DNA of 12,222 nt from an uncultured Faecalibacterium sp. (lineage in GTDB: Bacteria; Bacillota; Clostridia; Oscillospirales; Ruminococcaceae): positions 1 to 12,222 of the forward strand of contig CAKTGQ010000040.1 of NCBI GenBank assembly GCA_934561555.1, given 5' to 3'. The notes below the pieces were generated by a model. That model had not been told where the DNA came from. It worked only from the letters and a program-made list of their open reading frames with translations, and did not search any database. This document shows, one piece after another, positions 6,262-12,222 of the stretch (positions are counted from its first letter, which is position 1; each line of letters begins with the position of its first letter). Position numbers and translations under genes: made by a program.

Positions 6262-6289
6262 TTGAAAAAGCCCGAAAGCGTGCTACAAT
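6262..6289 (+). promoter_or_regulatory. Sigma-70-type promoter for the DUF6110/ATPase unit
   Basis: A -35 TTGAAA (6262-6267), a 16-bp spacer and a -10 TACAAT (6284-6289) with the TG extension make the clearest promoter in the window. The transcript would start near 6296 and carry a leader of about 65 bases. Confidence 0.75.
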
Positions 6290-6302
6290 ACAAAGATAAA
6301 GA

Positions 6303-6326
6303 GCCCGCCCCGCTCCGGGTGCGGGC
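6303..6326 (+). promoter_or_regulatory. GC-rich hairpin in the DUF6110 leader
   Basis: GCCCGC (6303-6308) pairs with GCGGGC (6321-6326). CCCG/CGGG continues the helix inside, with one bulged T and a three-base loop. No T-run follows, so it is not a terminator. Placed at the very start of the transcript, it may stabilise the 5' end or regulate translation; that is inference. Confidence 0.45.
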
Positions 6327-6360
6327 ACACAGATGGGAAATACAGAAACGAGGGGTAAAT

Positions 6361-6645
6361 ATGTTTGATACAAAAAAGCTTGCACTGTTTTTGGGCGGTG
6401 TGGTGTTCGGCTCTGCCGGTTTCAAGGTGCTGTCCAGCAAGGACGCAAAAAAGGTCTACACCCAGACCACTGCTGCGGTGCTGCGGATGAAGGACTGCAC
6501 CATGCAGACCGTGAATAAGGTGCAGGAGGAAGCAGGGGACATCCTTGCCGATGCAAAGGCCATCAACGAGAGCCGCGCCGCCGAGGCTGCACAGGAGGTC
6601 ATCGAGGATACGGCTGAACAGCCCGCAGAGCAGACCGCAGAGTGA
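6361..6645 (+). CDS. DUF6110 family small membrane-anchored protein
   Basis: This 94-aa protein has an N-terminal hydrophobic helix (about residues 7-24, LALFLGGVVFGSAGFKVL), a KDAKKVYTQTTAAVLRMKD segment, a helical region to about residue 80, and an acidic Glu/Ala/Thr tail. The pattern MFDxKKxALFLGGVVFG...VLSSKDAKKVYT is what I recall of DUF6110 proteins, which often sit immediately before heavy-metal P-type ATPases, as here. The function is unknown. A role as a small accessory or metal-presenting partner of the ATPase is inference; the single Cys (Cys46) is not in a metal motif. ATG 6361 is chosen because GAGGGG lies 6 bases upstream. The frame is open further upstream, but that part overlaps the promoter. 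Confidence 0.85.
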   Translation: MFDTKKLALFLGGVVFGSAGFKVLSSKDAKKVYTQTTAAVLRMKDCTMQTVNKVQEEAGDILADAKAINESRAAEAAQEVIEDTAEQPAEQTAE

Positions 6646-6657
6646 TATGTCGCAACG

Positions 6658-6684
6658 GAGCCGCCGCTTAGGCGGCTCTTTTTT
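6658..6684 (+). terminator. Intrinsic terminator/attenuator between DUF6110 and the ATPase gene
   Basis: GAGCCGCC (6658-6665), a five-base loop and GGCGGCTC (6671-6678) form a perfect 8-bp GC-rich stem followed directly by T6. It lies 12 bp after the DUF6110 stop and 22 bp before the ATPase start. No separate promoter fits in between, so it probably works as a partial terminator that lowers ATPase expression relative to DUF6110. Confidence 0.85.
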
Positions 6685-6706
6685 ACGCAGAGGGGTAAGA
6701 AAAGCA

Positions 6707-8797
6707 ATGAAATGTACGATCTTACATGAAGGGAAGGGACGGATGCGGGTGCACGTCTGCGCCGTGCGCATGACCCTGCACCGGGCAGATGTGCTGGAAG
6801 CCTACCTGAACGGGCAGGATAATATCCAAAAAGCTACCGTCTACGAGCGCACCGGAGATGTGGTGCTGACCTACCGGGGCAGCCGGAAGGACGCCGCCGC
6901 CCTGCTGGCAGCCTACCGCTTTGACAACGAAGAACTGGAGGTGCTGGTCACCTCTCACGACAGCCGGAAGATCAATCAGGAATATCAGGAAAAGATGGTC
7001 AACCTTGTGGCGGGCCGGGTGTTCCGCAAGGTATTCCTGCCCGCGCCCATCGCAGCGGCCTATACGGTGTGGCGCTCCATTGCCTTTGTCTGGAAGGGCG
7101 TCCGCTGCCTGCTGCACCGCAAGCTGGAAGTAGAGGTGCTGGATGCGCTCAGCATCACTGCCTCCCTCCTGCGGGGGGATTACAGCACCGCAGGCTCGGT
7201 GATGTTCCTGCTGACGGTGGGCAGCCTGCTGGAAGAGTGGACGCGGAAAAAGAGCTTGGACGACCTTGCCCGCAGCATGGCGCTGAACGTGGATAAGGTC
7301 TGGGTGCGCACCCCGCAGGGCGAGGTGCTGGTGCCGTTGACCCGTGTCCACGCCGGGGACGAGGTAGTGGTGCGCTCCGGCAATATGATCCCGCTGGACG
7401 GCATGGTGCTGGAGGGCGAAGCCATGGTCAATCAGGCCGCCCTGACCGGCGAGTCCATGCCGGTGCGCAAGACCACCGGCGCTACCGTCTACGCCGGAAC
7501 GGTGGTGGAAGAGGGCGAATGCGTCCTTGTAGCCAAGGCCGAAGGCGGTGCCAACCGCTACGATAAGATCGTGGCGATGATCGAGGAATCGGAAAAGCTC
7601 AAGTCCGGCACCGAGAACCGGGCTTTGCAGCTGGCCGACCGTCTGGTGCCGTGGTGCCTTGCCGGTACGGTGGCTACCTACGCCTTTACCCGCAACGTCA
7701 CCCGCGCCATCTCCATTTTGATGGTGGACTTCTCCTGTGCGCTGAAGCTTTCCATGCCGCTGGCGGTGCTTTCTGCCATGCGGGAGTGCGGGGAATACCA
7801 CATCACCGTAAAGGGCGGCAAGTATCTGGAAGCGCTGGCAAAGGCGGACACCATCGTGTTCGATAAGACCGGCACCCTCACCCGCGCCACCCCGCAGGTG
7901 GTGCAGGTGGTGCCTTTCTCCGGCTGCGGGGAGCAGGAGGTATTGCAGCTTGCCGCCTGTCTGGAAGAGCATTTCCCCCATTCCATGGCAAACGCCGTTG
8001 TTCGCGCCGCCAAGGAATGGGGCATCTCCCACGAAGAGATGCACTCCGAGGTGGAGTATATCGTGGCGCACGGCATTGCCAGCCGGGTGGGCGGCACGCG
8101 GGTGGTCATTGGCAGTGCCCACTTCATTTTTGAGGACGAGGGCTGCACCATCCCGGCAGGGGAACAGGCAAAGTTCGATGCGCTGGACCCCCAGTATTCC
8201 CACCTGTATCTGGCAGCTTCCGGGGTGCTGGCGGGGGTCATCTGCATCGCAGACCCCCTGCGCCCGGAGGCGGCACAGGTGCTGCATAAGCTTCGGAAGT
8301 TGGGCATTGCCCAGACCGTCATGATGACCGGCGACAGCGACCGCACCGCCCGCGCCATTGCGGCGCAGGTAGGGGTAGACCGCTGTTTTGCGGAGGTGCT
8401 GCCGGAGGATAAAGCCGCCTTTGTCCGCGATGCCAAGGCCGAGGGACATACCGTGGTGATGATCGGTGACGGCATCAACGATTCGCCCGCTTTGTCGGCG
8501 GCAGATATCGGCATCGCCATCCATTCCGGTGCCGCCATCGCCCGGGAAATTGCCGATGTGACCATCCGCGCAGACAGTCTGGAAGAGCTGGTGACCTTAA
8601 AAGCCATTGCCAACGCCCTGCAAAAGCGGGTGGGCAGCAATTACCGCTTTGTCCTCAGCTTCAACTCCGCGCTCATCCTTCTGGGCGCACTGGGCATCCT
8701 GCCCCCGGCTACCAGCGCGATGCTGCATAACCTTTCCACCCTTGGCATCAGCCTGCGCAGCATGACAGACCTGCTGGAGCAGAAGCCTTCCCTGTAA
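6707..8797 (+). CDS. Heavy-metal-type (P1B-like) P-type ATPase
   Basis: This 696-aa ion pump hydrolyses ATP through an aspartyl-phosphate intermediate. Residues 1-95 form an HMA-like N-terminal domain (KGRMRVHV...) without a CxxC metal site. After the first helices come the actuator motif TGES (247-250), a membrane block around residues 335-360, DKTGTLT with the phosphorylated Asp386, the nucleotide-domain HFPHSMANAV (from 422, replacing the usual SEHP), and GDGINDSPAL (from 587). Two further helices close the protein. The transmembrane metal-site triplet, normally CPC in Cu/Zn/Cd pumps, reads Ser343-Cys344-Ala345 in MVDFSCALKLSMP. This places it in a divergent group whose metal is uncertain; efflux of Mn, Fe or Zn is possible. 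ATG 6707 follows AGAGGGG and begins the family's usual MKCTILHEGKGRM; the longer frame lies over DUF6110 and the terminator. Confidence 0.93.
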   Translation: MKCTILHEGKGRMRVHVCAVRMTLHRADVLEAYLNGQDNIQKATVYERTGDVVLTYRGSRKDAAALLAAYRFDNEELEVLVTSHDSRKINQEYQEKMVNLVAGRVFRKVFLPAPIAAAYTVWRSIAFVWKGVRCLLHRKLEVEVLDALSITASLLRGDYSTAGSVMFLLTVGSLLEEWTRKKSLDDLARSMALNVDKVWVRTPQGEVLVPLTRVHAGDEVVVRSGNMIPLDGMVLEGEAMVNQAALTGESMPVRKTTGATVYAGTVVEEGECVLVAKAEGGANRYDKIVAMIEESEKLKSGTENRALQLADRLVPWCLAGTVATYAFTRNVTRAISILMVDFSCALKLSMPLAVLSAMRECGEYHITVKGGKYLEALAKADTIVFDKTGTLTRATPQVVQVVPFSGCGEQEVLQLAACLEEHFPHSMANAVVRAAKEWGISHEEMHSEVEYIVAHGIASRVGGTRVVIGSAHFIFEDEGCTIPAGEQAKFDALDPQYSHLYLAASGVLAGVICIADPLRPEAAQVLHKLRKLGIAQTVMMTGDSDRTARAIAAQVGVDRCFAEVLPEDKAAFVRDAKAEGHTVVMIGDGINDSPALSAADIGIAIHSGAAIAREIADVTIRADSLEELVTLKAIANALQKRVGSNYRFVLSFNSALILLGALGILPPATSAMLHNLSTLGISLRSMTDLLEQKPSL

Positions 8798-8822
8798 AAA
8801 TGGAACGATAGATCTCCCAGCC

Positions 8823-8868
8823 AAAAGGAGGCTGCCGCACAGTATTTGTGCAGCAGCCTCCCTTTTTA
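8823..8868. terminator. Bidirectional terminator between convergent genes
   Basis: AAAAGGAGGCTGC (8823 onwards) pairs with GCAGCCTCCCTTTT with one bulged base. An inner GCACA/TGTGC stem caps the hairpin. A4 on the left and T5 on the right let it end both the ATPase transcript and the minus-strand redox operon. Only 73 bp separate the two stop codons. Confidence 0.85.
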
Positions 8869-8870
8869 TT

Positions 8871-9779
8871 TTAGATAAACCGGCAGAAGCCCAGCCAGCA
8901 GCCCAACAGGAAAAAGAGCAGCGCCTTACCCAGCACCGGCAGCCACAGGTGCTTGCACAGGGCGGTATCCCACCGGTGGATGTTCTGCTTGGGGCAGGTG
9001 CCCGCGCAGGCTTCACAGGCGATGCACTCCCCGCTGCGCAGGCTGGTTTCCTCCAGCTTCAGGCACACCGGGCACTGCTGCTTGCAGGCGTTGCAGCCCG
9101 GGATGCAGCCCTCGCTCTGCCGGTGCAGCCGCGCAAAGGGCAGCACCGGCAGCAGGGCGAACACCGCACCCATGGGGCAGAGGAACTGACAGAAGAACCG
9201 GGGCTGCACCGCCATGCCCAGCAAAATAAGCACAAGCAGTGCGATGCCCACGCCAAAGCCCTCCGGCGGCAGACGCAGAGCCGTCAGGCGGGAAAATACC
9301 TCCCACGGGCTTGTGCCGGTCAGCAGCTTTTCCTGCCGGGTCACATACAGCGCCACCAGTCCTGCCAGCAGCAGATATTTGACCTTTTGTCCCCAGAGCA
9401 CCGCCCGCTCCGGCAGTCGGAGCTGCTTTTTGCGGTGGAGCAGTTTTTTCTGGAGTAGCCCGGACAGCGCCCAGACGGCATCGCCCAAGCTGCCGAAGGC
9501 GCAGGCGTACCCGCAGAAAAACCTGTCGAACAGCAAAGTGAAGCCGCACAGTCCCAGCAGGGAAAGCGTGAAGCTGTCCGCGGAGAGCACCTCGCCCGCA
9601 CCGATGTGCAGAAAGATCTGTTTTACCCCGGAAAACCCGGCCACGAACGCGCCCGGCATGGACACAAAGAAGAACAGCTGCACCCCGGCGCGCAGCCATG
9701 TACGGCGCTTTTTGTCCCGCTGACGCTGCTGTGCCGCCGTTAAAGGCTTTGCCTGTGTTTTTTCCATCCGCTCTATCAT
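8871..9779 (-). CDS. NapH-like polyferredoxin membrane protein (4Fe-4S)
   Basis: This 302-aa membrane protein has a basic N-terminus, four to six helices (about 31-50, 68-86, 133-147, 177-191 and 281-298) and four cysteine blocks. The first, C89-GYA-C93 followed by AFG, and the second, C197-QFL-C201 followed by PMG, are the paired membrane-edge motifs of the NapH/NosR-C/YccM (Fer4_5) family. The third (C225, C229, C232, C236, C239) and the fourth (C252, C255, C258, C262-P) are ferredoxin-type sites for two [4Fe-4S] clusters. Such proteins take electrons from the cytoplasm or quinol pool and pass them to an outside flavoprotein. Here the partners are the two FMN-binding proteins encoded just upstream. 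The start ATG overlaps the previous stop as ATGA, preceded by GGAAAGGCGG. It is the last gene of the operon. Confidence 0.9.
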   Translation of the reverse strand: MIERMEKTQAKPLTAAQQRQRDKKRRTWLRAGVQLFFFVSMPGAFVAGFSGVKQIFLHIGAGEVLSADSFTLSLLGLCGFTLLFDRFFCGYACAFGSLGDAVWALSGLLQKKLLHRKKQLRLPERAVLWGQKVKYLLLAGLVALYVTRQEKLLTGTSPWEVFSRLTALRLPPEGFGVGIALLVLILLGMAVQPRFFCQFLCPMGAVFALLPVLPFARLHRQSEGCIPGCNACKQQCPVCLKLEETSLRSGECIACEACAGTCPKQNIHRWDTALCKHLWLPVLGKALLFFLLGCWLGFCRFI

Positions 9780-10240
9780 TCTGCCGCCTTTCCCAGTGCG
9801 TCCTCTACTGCACCGATGAGTCCCTCTGCCGTGAGGGTAGCACCGGAAACGGTATCCACCTCGGCAGACTGCACCGCCAGCATCTCGTCCAGCAAAGGCA
9901 GTGCCTGTTTATAGTAGGGTTTATCCTCACCGGAGGCATCCAGCACCGCAATATCGGTCATTTTTCCGTTCTGGATGGTCACCGACACCCGGATGACATC
10001 GCCAAAACCATAGGCGCTGCCCTCGTAGGTGCCGTCCCGGTAGCCGCTTTGGCTCTGCTCTGCCTGTGCTGCACTCTGTGCCTGCAAAACGGAAGCGTTG
10101 TAGGCTTCCACCTCGGCAATCTCCTGCTTGCGCTGACTTACCGCTGCAGCCCGGACCAGCGCTACCTGCTGGTATTGCCACAGGATGCCAAGGATCAGCA
10201 GCAGGTTCACCGCCCGAAGGAAAAAGTTTTTGTATTTCAT
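9776..10240 (-). CDS. Membrane-anchored FMN-binding protein, single domain
   Basis: This 154-aa protein has an N-terminal anchor helix (about residues 8-22), a probable coiled-coil stalk rich in Ala, Gln and Glu (30-64), and one FMN-binding domain (about 67-152, PF04205-like: YRDGTYEGSAYGFGDVIRVSV...). The flavinylation motif D129-T-V-S132-G-A-T135 is intact, with Thr135 the expected site of covalent FMN attachment by ApbE. By topology the domain faces outside the membrane. The start ATG overlaps the stop of the preceding FMN protein (ATGA), and its stop overlaps the polyferredoxin start (ATGA), so the three are translationally coupled. It is likely the direct redox partner of the polyferredoxin. 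No apbE gene is present in the window. Confidence 0.9.
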   Translation of the reverse strand: MKYKNFFLRAVNLLLILGILWQYQQVALVRAAAVSQRKQEIAEVEAYNASVLQAQSAAQAEQSQSGYRDGTYEGSAYGFGDVIRVSVTIQNGKMTDIAVLDASGEDKPYYKQALPLLDEMLAVQSAEVDTVSGATLTAEGLIGAVEDALGKAAE

Positions 10241-11349
10241 TCCGCTGCTCCTTCCGTTTCAGGTTCGGTCCCGGTCTCTTCCGGCGGCAGCGCCGCCTCG
10301 GATGCCGGTAGCACTTTCTCAGAAGAAGCCGGTGCAGGATCGTCCGGTGCATCTGCCGGGAAAAGCTGCTGCCACACTTCCTTGAGCCATGCGGGAAGGG
10401 CGCTCTTTTCCTCCGGCTGCACCACCTCCACGGTGGGCGCGGTGACCGGGGTTTCCTCGGGCTCTGCTGCTTCGGACGGTGCGGCTTCTTCTGTTGATTC
10501 TGCCGTCTCTTCCGAGGCAGCCTGCTCCGGGGCAGTTTCCTCTGCCGGGGCAATCGCTGCCTTTGCCAGCGCCAGCTTGACCGCGTTCAGGATGCCGGTG
10601 GAGGAGTAGGTGGCGCCGGAAACAGCATCCACATTGGGGCTTTGTCCCTCCAAAATGGCGGGGATGACCCGCTTTGCCCGGGAAAGATATTCCTCCTCGT
10701 CCTCAGCGCTCAGAATCGTGATGTCCGTGATCTTATCCTCTGCCACTGTGACCTGCACCGTGATTTTGCCCTCAAAGCCTATGGCTTCGGCGGTGTAGAT
10801 GCCGTCAAGGTAGGTAGAGGGTGCAGTGAATTCCTCCACCACCGGCGGTGCGGCGGGCTTTGGCTGCGGCGGCAGGGGATTGCTGACCACCTCGCCGGTC
10901 AGGGCGTTCTGCACCGCGCCCAGAATGCCCCGGCTGGTGTAGGTGGCTTCGGAAACGGCATCCACCTCCCAGCTCTGGGCATCCACTACGGTAGTCAAAA
11001 GCCGCTTTGCGCGCCGCAGGAACTGCTTTGTTTCGTGGGAGGCATCCAGAATCTCCACCTCCGTGATGCTGCCGCTTTCCATGGTGACCTGCACCCGGAC
11101 GGCACCGCCGTAGCCCCGGGAAGAGCCGACGTAAACGCCATCGGCATAGGGCAGCTTGGGCAGGGCTTCTTCCTCCGAAGCGGAGGAAGCGGCTTCCACC
11201 GGCTGCTCCATCACCGTTGCCAGCCTTTCCGGCACGGCAGCCAGCACCGGCACAGTACGCGGCAGGGCAAAAAGCACAGCTGCCGCTGCCGCCACCGCCG
11301 GGAGCAGCTGCACCAGCGGCAGCAGCGTATTGCATCGTTTTTTGTTCAT
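10237..11349 (-). CDS. Membrane-anchored protein with two FMN-binding domains and an acidic tail
   Basis: The 370-aa product has a hydrophobic N-terminus (about residues 9-30) that is a signal or anchor, a short Glu/Ala spacer, and two tandem FMN-binding domains (about 68-152 and 178-263). A long Glu/Pro/Ala-rich tail (266-370) follows, interrupted by a short LPAWLKEVWQQLFP amphipathic segment at 318-331. Domain 2 has a standard flavinylation motif, D241-A-V-S-G-A-T247. Domain 1 reads D130-A-V-S-E-A-T136, with Glu replacing the invariant Gly. ATG 11349 is preferred because AGGAGGAG lies 6 bases upstream; GTG 11367 would place that site inside the gene. It begins the ATGA-coupled three-gene redox set, and its outward-facing flavins could carry electrons away from the membrane. 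Confidence 0.9.
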   Translation of the reverse strand: MNKKRCNTLLPLVQLLPAVAAAAAVLFALPRTVPVLAAVPERLATVMEQPVEAASSASEEEALPKLPYADGVYVGSSRGYGGAVRVQVTMESGSITEVEILDASHETKQFLRRAKRLLTTVVDAQSWEVDAVSEATYTSRGILGAVQNALTGEVVSNPLPPQPKPAAPPVVEEFTAPSTYLDGIYTAEAIGFEGKITVQVTVAEDKITDITILSAEDEEEYLSRAKRVIPAILEGQSPNVDAVSGATYSSTGILNAVKLALAKAAIAPAEETAPEQAASEETAESTEEAAPSEAAEPEETPVTAPTVEVVQPEEKSALPAWLKEVWQQLFPADAPDDPAPASSEKVLPASEAALPPEETGTEPETEGAAE

Positions 11350-11370
11350 TCCAACTCCTCCTGACACGGA

Positions 11371-11407
11371 AAAGCAAGGCCGCCTGCATAAAGCGACCTT
11401 GCTTTTT
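11371..11407. terminator. Hairpin between the surface protein gene and the FMN operon
   Basis: AAAGCAAGG plus CGC (11371-11383) pairs with GCG plus CCTTGCTTT (11393-11405), with one C-A mismatch and a 9-base loop. On the minus strand, the transcribed direction, the 3' side carries only TTTT, so termination is likely to be partial. The 81-bp gap between the two genes shows no promoter, so the FMN genes are probably reached by read-through. Confidence 0.65.
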
Positions 11408-11430
11408 GGGTGTTCTGTTTTTTTGCCGGA

Positions 11431-12222
11431 TCAGGCAGCTTTCAGGTTTTGCACGGCATCGGTCAGGTGGGTCACCTGCTCCAGTGCAGCGGCCTTATAC
11501 AGGGTCTCGCGGCTCAGCAGTTCCACGCTTTCGGCCAGCTCGGTCTCCAGATCCGCGTAGCTGGCTGCGGTGTAAGCGGTCTTCACCTTGCTCTGTGCTT
11601 CAGCGACCACAGCCTGCAGGGCGGCGCGGTCGGCATCGCTTGCCAGCTCGTGCTTGGCAAGGTTCTCGGCAGTGGTCTGGAACTTGACCACCGTGTCGGC
11701 GTAGCCCAGTGCGCGGATGGTGATGGTCCAGTAGCCGGTGCCATCGGTGCCCTCCGGCAGCTGGCAGCGGGCAGAATCGCTCAGACCCAGCTGGATGCCC
11801 ATGGACTTGTGCATCCAGTTGTCGGCTGCAAACTTGGTGCCGTAAGAAGCCTTGGCGTGGGTGTAGGTGCTGTCATTGCCGTAGTAGGTCCACACCACAG
11901 ACTGCATCCGGGAGCCCAGCTCGCCGTAGTTGCCGTTCAGGTCCACACGGATGAACTCGCCAAAGCTGCCCACGTCGCTGCCGCTGCGCAGGTTCACGGT
12001 AAGACCCTCGGCAGCTTTCTGGGCGGCTTCTGCCACGCCGGAACCGGTGCCGGTGTGTGCGGCAGAGAAGGTGTAGCCATCGCCGCTCTTGGTTGCGTAC
12101 TTCAGGCCGTTGGTGTTCTTGTCCACCGCAGCCGTCAGGGTGTAGGCGGTCAGGTTCTTTTCAGAGTAGCCGCCCACCAGCTGACCGCCGTTTTCCACCA
12201 CGGTGTACTTGGAGCAGAAATC
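11431..12222 (-). CDS. Secreted or surface modular protein, C-terminal part (partial)
   Basis: The frame is open to the window edge, so the N-terminus, including any signal peptide, is missing; 263 residues are visible. Residues 1-180 are beta-rich, rich in Gly, Thr, Ser and Tyr, with several aromatic residues (VVWTYYGNDSTYTH, FAADNWMHKSMG). They end in GYWTITIRALGYADTVVKF, like the last strand of an Ig-like or HBM/DUF1533-type surface domain. Residues about 190-262 form a helical FIVAR-like repeat (AAL...AEAQ...YTAASYADLETEL...LTDAVQNLKAA). There is no LPXTG or C-terminal membrane helix, so attachment, if any, must be elsewhere. A role in binding a ligand or an electron acceptor for the downstream redox genes is inference from gene order; a heme or metal ligand is possible but no motif proves it. 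Confidence 0.75.
   Translation of the reverse strand, partial: DFCSKYTVVENGGQLVGGYSEKNLTAYTLTAAVDKNTNGLKYATKSGDGYTFSAAHTGTGSGVAEAAQKAAEGLTVNLRSGSDVGSFGEFIRVDLNGNYGELGSRMQSVVWTYYGNDSTYTHAKASYGTKFAADNWMHKSMGIQLGLSDSARCQLPEGTDGTGYWTITIRALGYADTVVKFQTTAENLAKHELASDADRAALQAVVAEAQSKVKTAYTAASYADLETELAESVELLSRETLYKAAALEQVTHLTDAVQNLKAA

Noticed and set aside
6545..6706. N-terminal extension of the ATPase frame over DUF6110 and the terminator
   Set aside because: It would translate through the hairpin and overlap DUF6110 out of frame; ATG 6707 gives the normal family start.
6722..8524. 600-codon minus-strand open frame antisense to the ATPase
   Set aside because: The plus strand has all P-type ATPase motifs. 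The antisense product is His/Gly/Gln-rich with no domain and no start signal, a normal effect of codon bias.
9698..10609. 303-codon plus-strand open frame opposite the FMN genes
   Set aside because: Ser/Ala/Gly low-complexity antisense of two clearly functional minus-strand genes.

Overview
The window looks like chromosomal DNA of a gut Firmicute of the Oscillospiraceae/Ruminococcaceae, most like Faecalibacterium. This is inferred from moderately high GC, canonical Shine-Dalgarno sites, Firmicute-type genes, and the pairing of a DUF6110 protein with a divergent heavy-metal P-type ATPase. No database search was possible, so the genus is a guess.

Layout, left to right. (1) Positions 1-230 hold the 3' end of a 5S rRNA, an intervening hairpin, a complete tRNA-Lys(CTT) and a terminator; this is the tail of an rRNA operon. 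(2) Positions 231-606 have no intact gene. They hold phased TGCACA repeats, a frameshifted minus-strand gene fragment and a perfect 16-bp AT-rich palindrome. (3) Positions 643-4057 are a tight plus-strand operon: ECF-type sigma factor, six-helix membrane protein, ABC ATPase and ABC-2-like permease. It ends in a hairpin terminator. (4) Positions 4291-5031 encode a cytoplasmic SGNH/sialate-O-acetylesterase-like hydrolase with its own extended -10 promoter. (5) Positions 5122-5887 encode a YesL-like (DUF624) membrane protein whose reading frame is broken at an A7 run. A strong bidirectional terminator follows, then a decayed minus-strand AraC-family C-terminus. (6) Positions 6361-8797 encode a small DUF6110 membrane-anchored protein and a P1B-like ATPase with an atypical transmembrane metal site. 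A hairpin/U-tract terminator lies between the two genes. (7) Positions 12222-8871 run on the minus strand and converge on the ATPase: a partial secreted or surface protein with a FIVAR-like C-terminal helical region, a two-domain FMN-binding protein, a one-domain FMN-binding protein and a NapH-like polyferredoxin membrane protein. The last three genes are chained by ATGA overlaps.

How the genes work together. The left operon reads as a stress- or signal-responsive transporter whose regulator is its first gene. The DUF6110/ATPase pair is a metal-handling unit. The minus-strand cassette is the most interesting region. It encodes a membrane Fe-S protein able to carry electrons across the membrane and two outward-facing flavin-binding proteins with ApbE-type flavinylation motifs. 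An upstream extracellular protein is probably co-transcribed. Together they suggest an extracytosolic flavin-based electron-transfer system whose acceptor or ligand is unknown.
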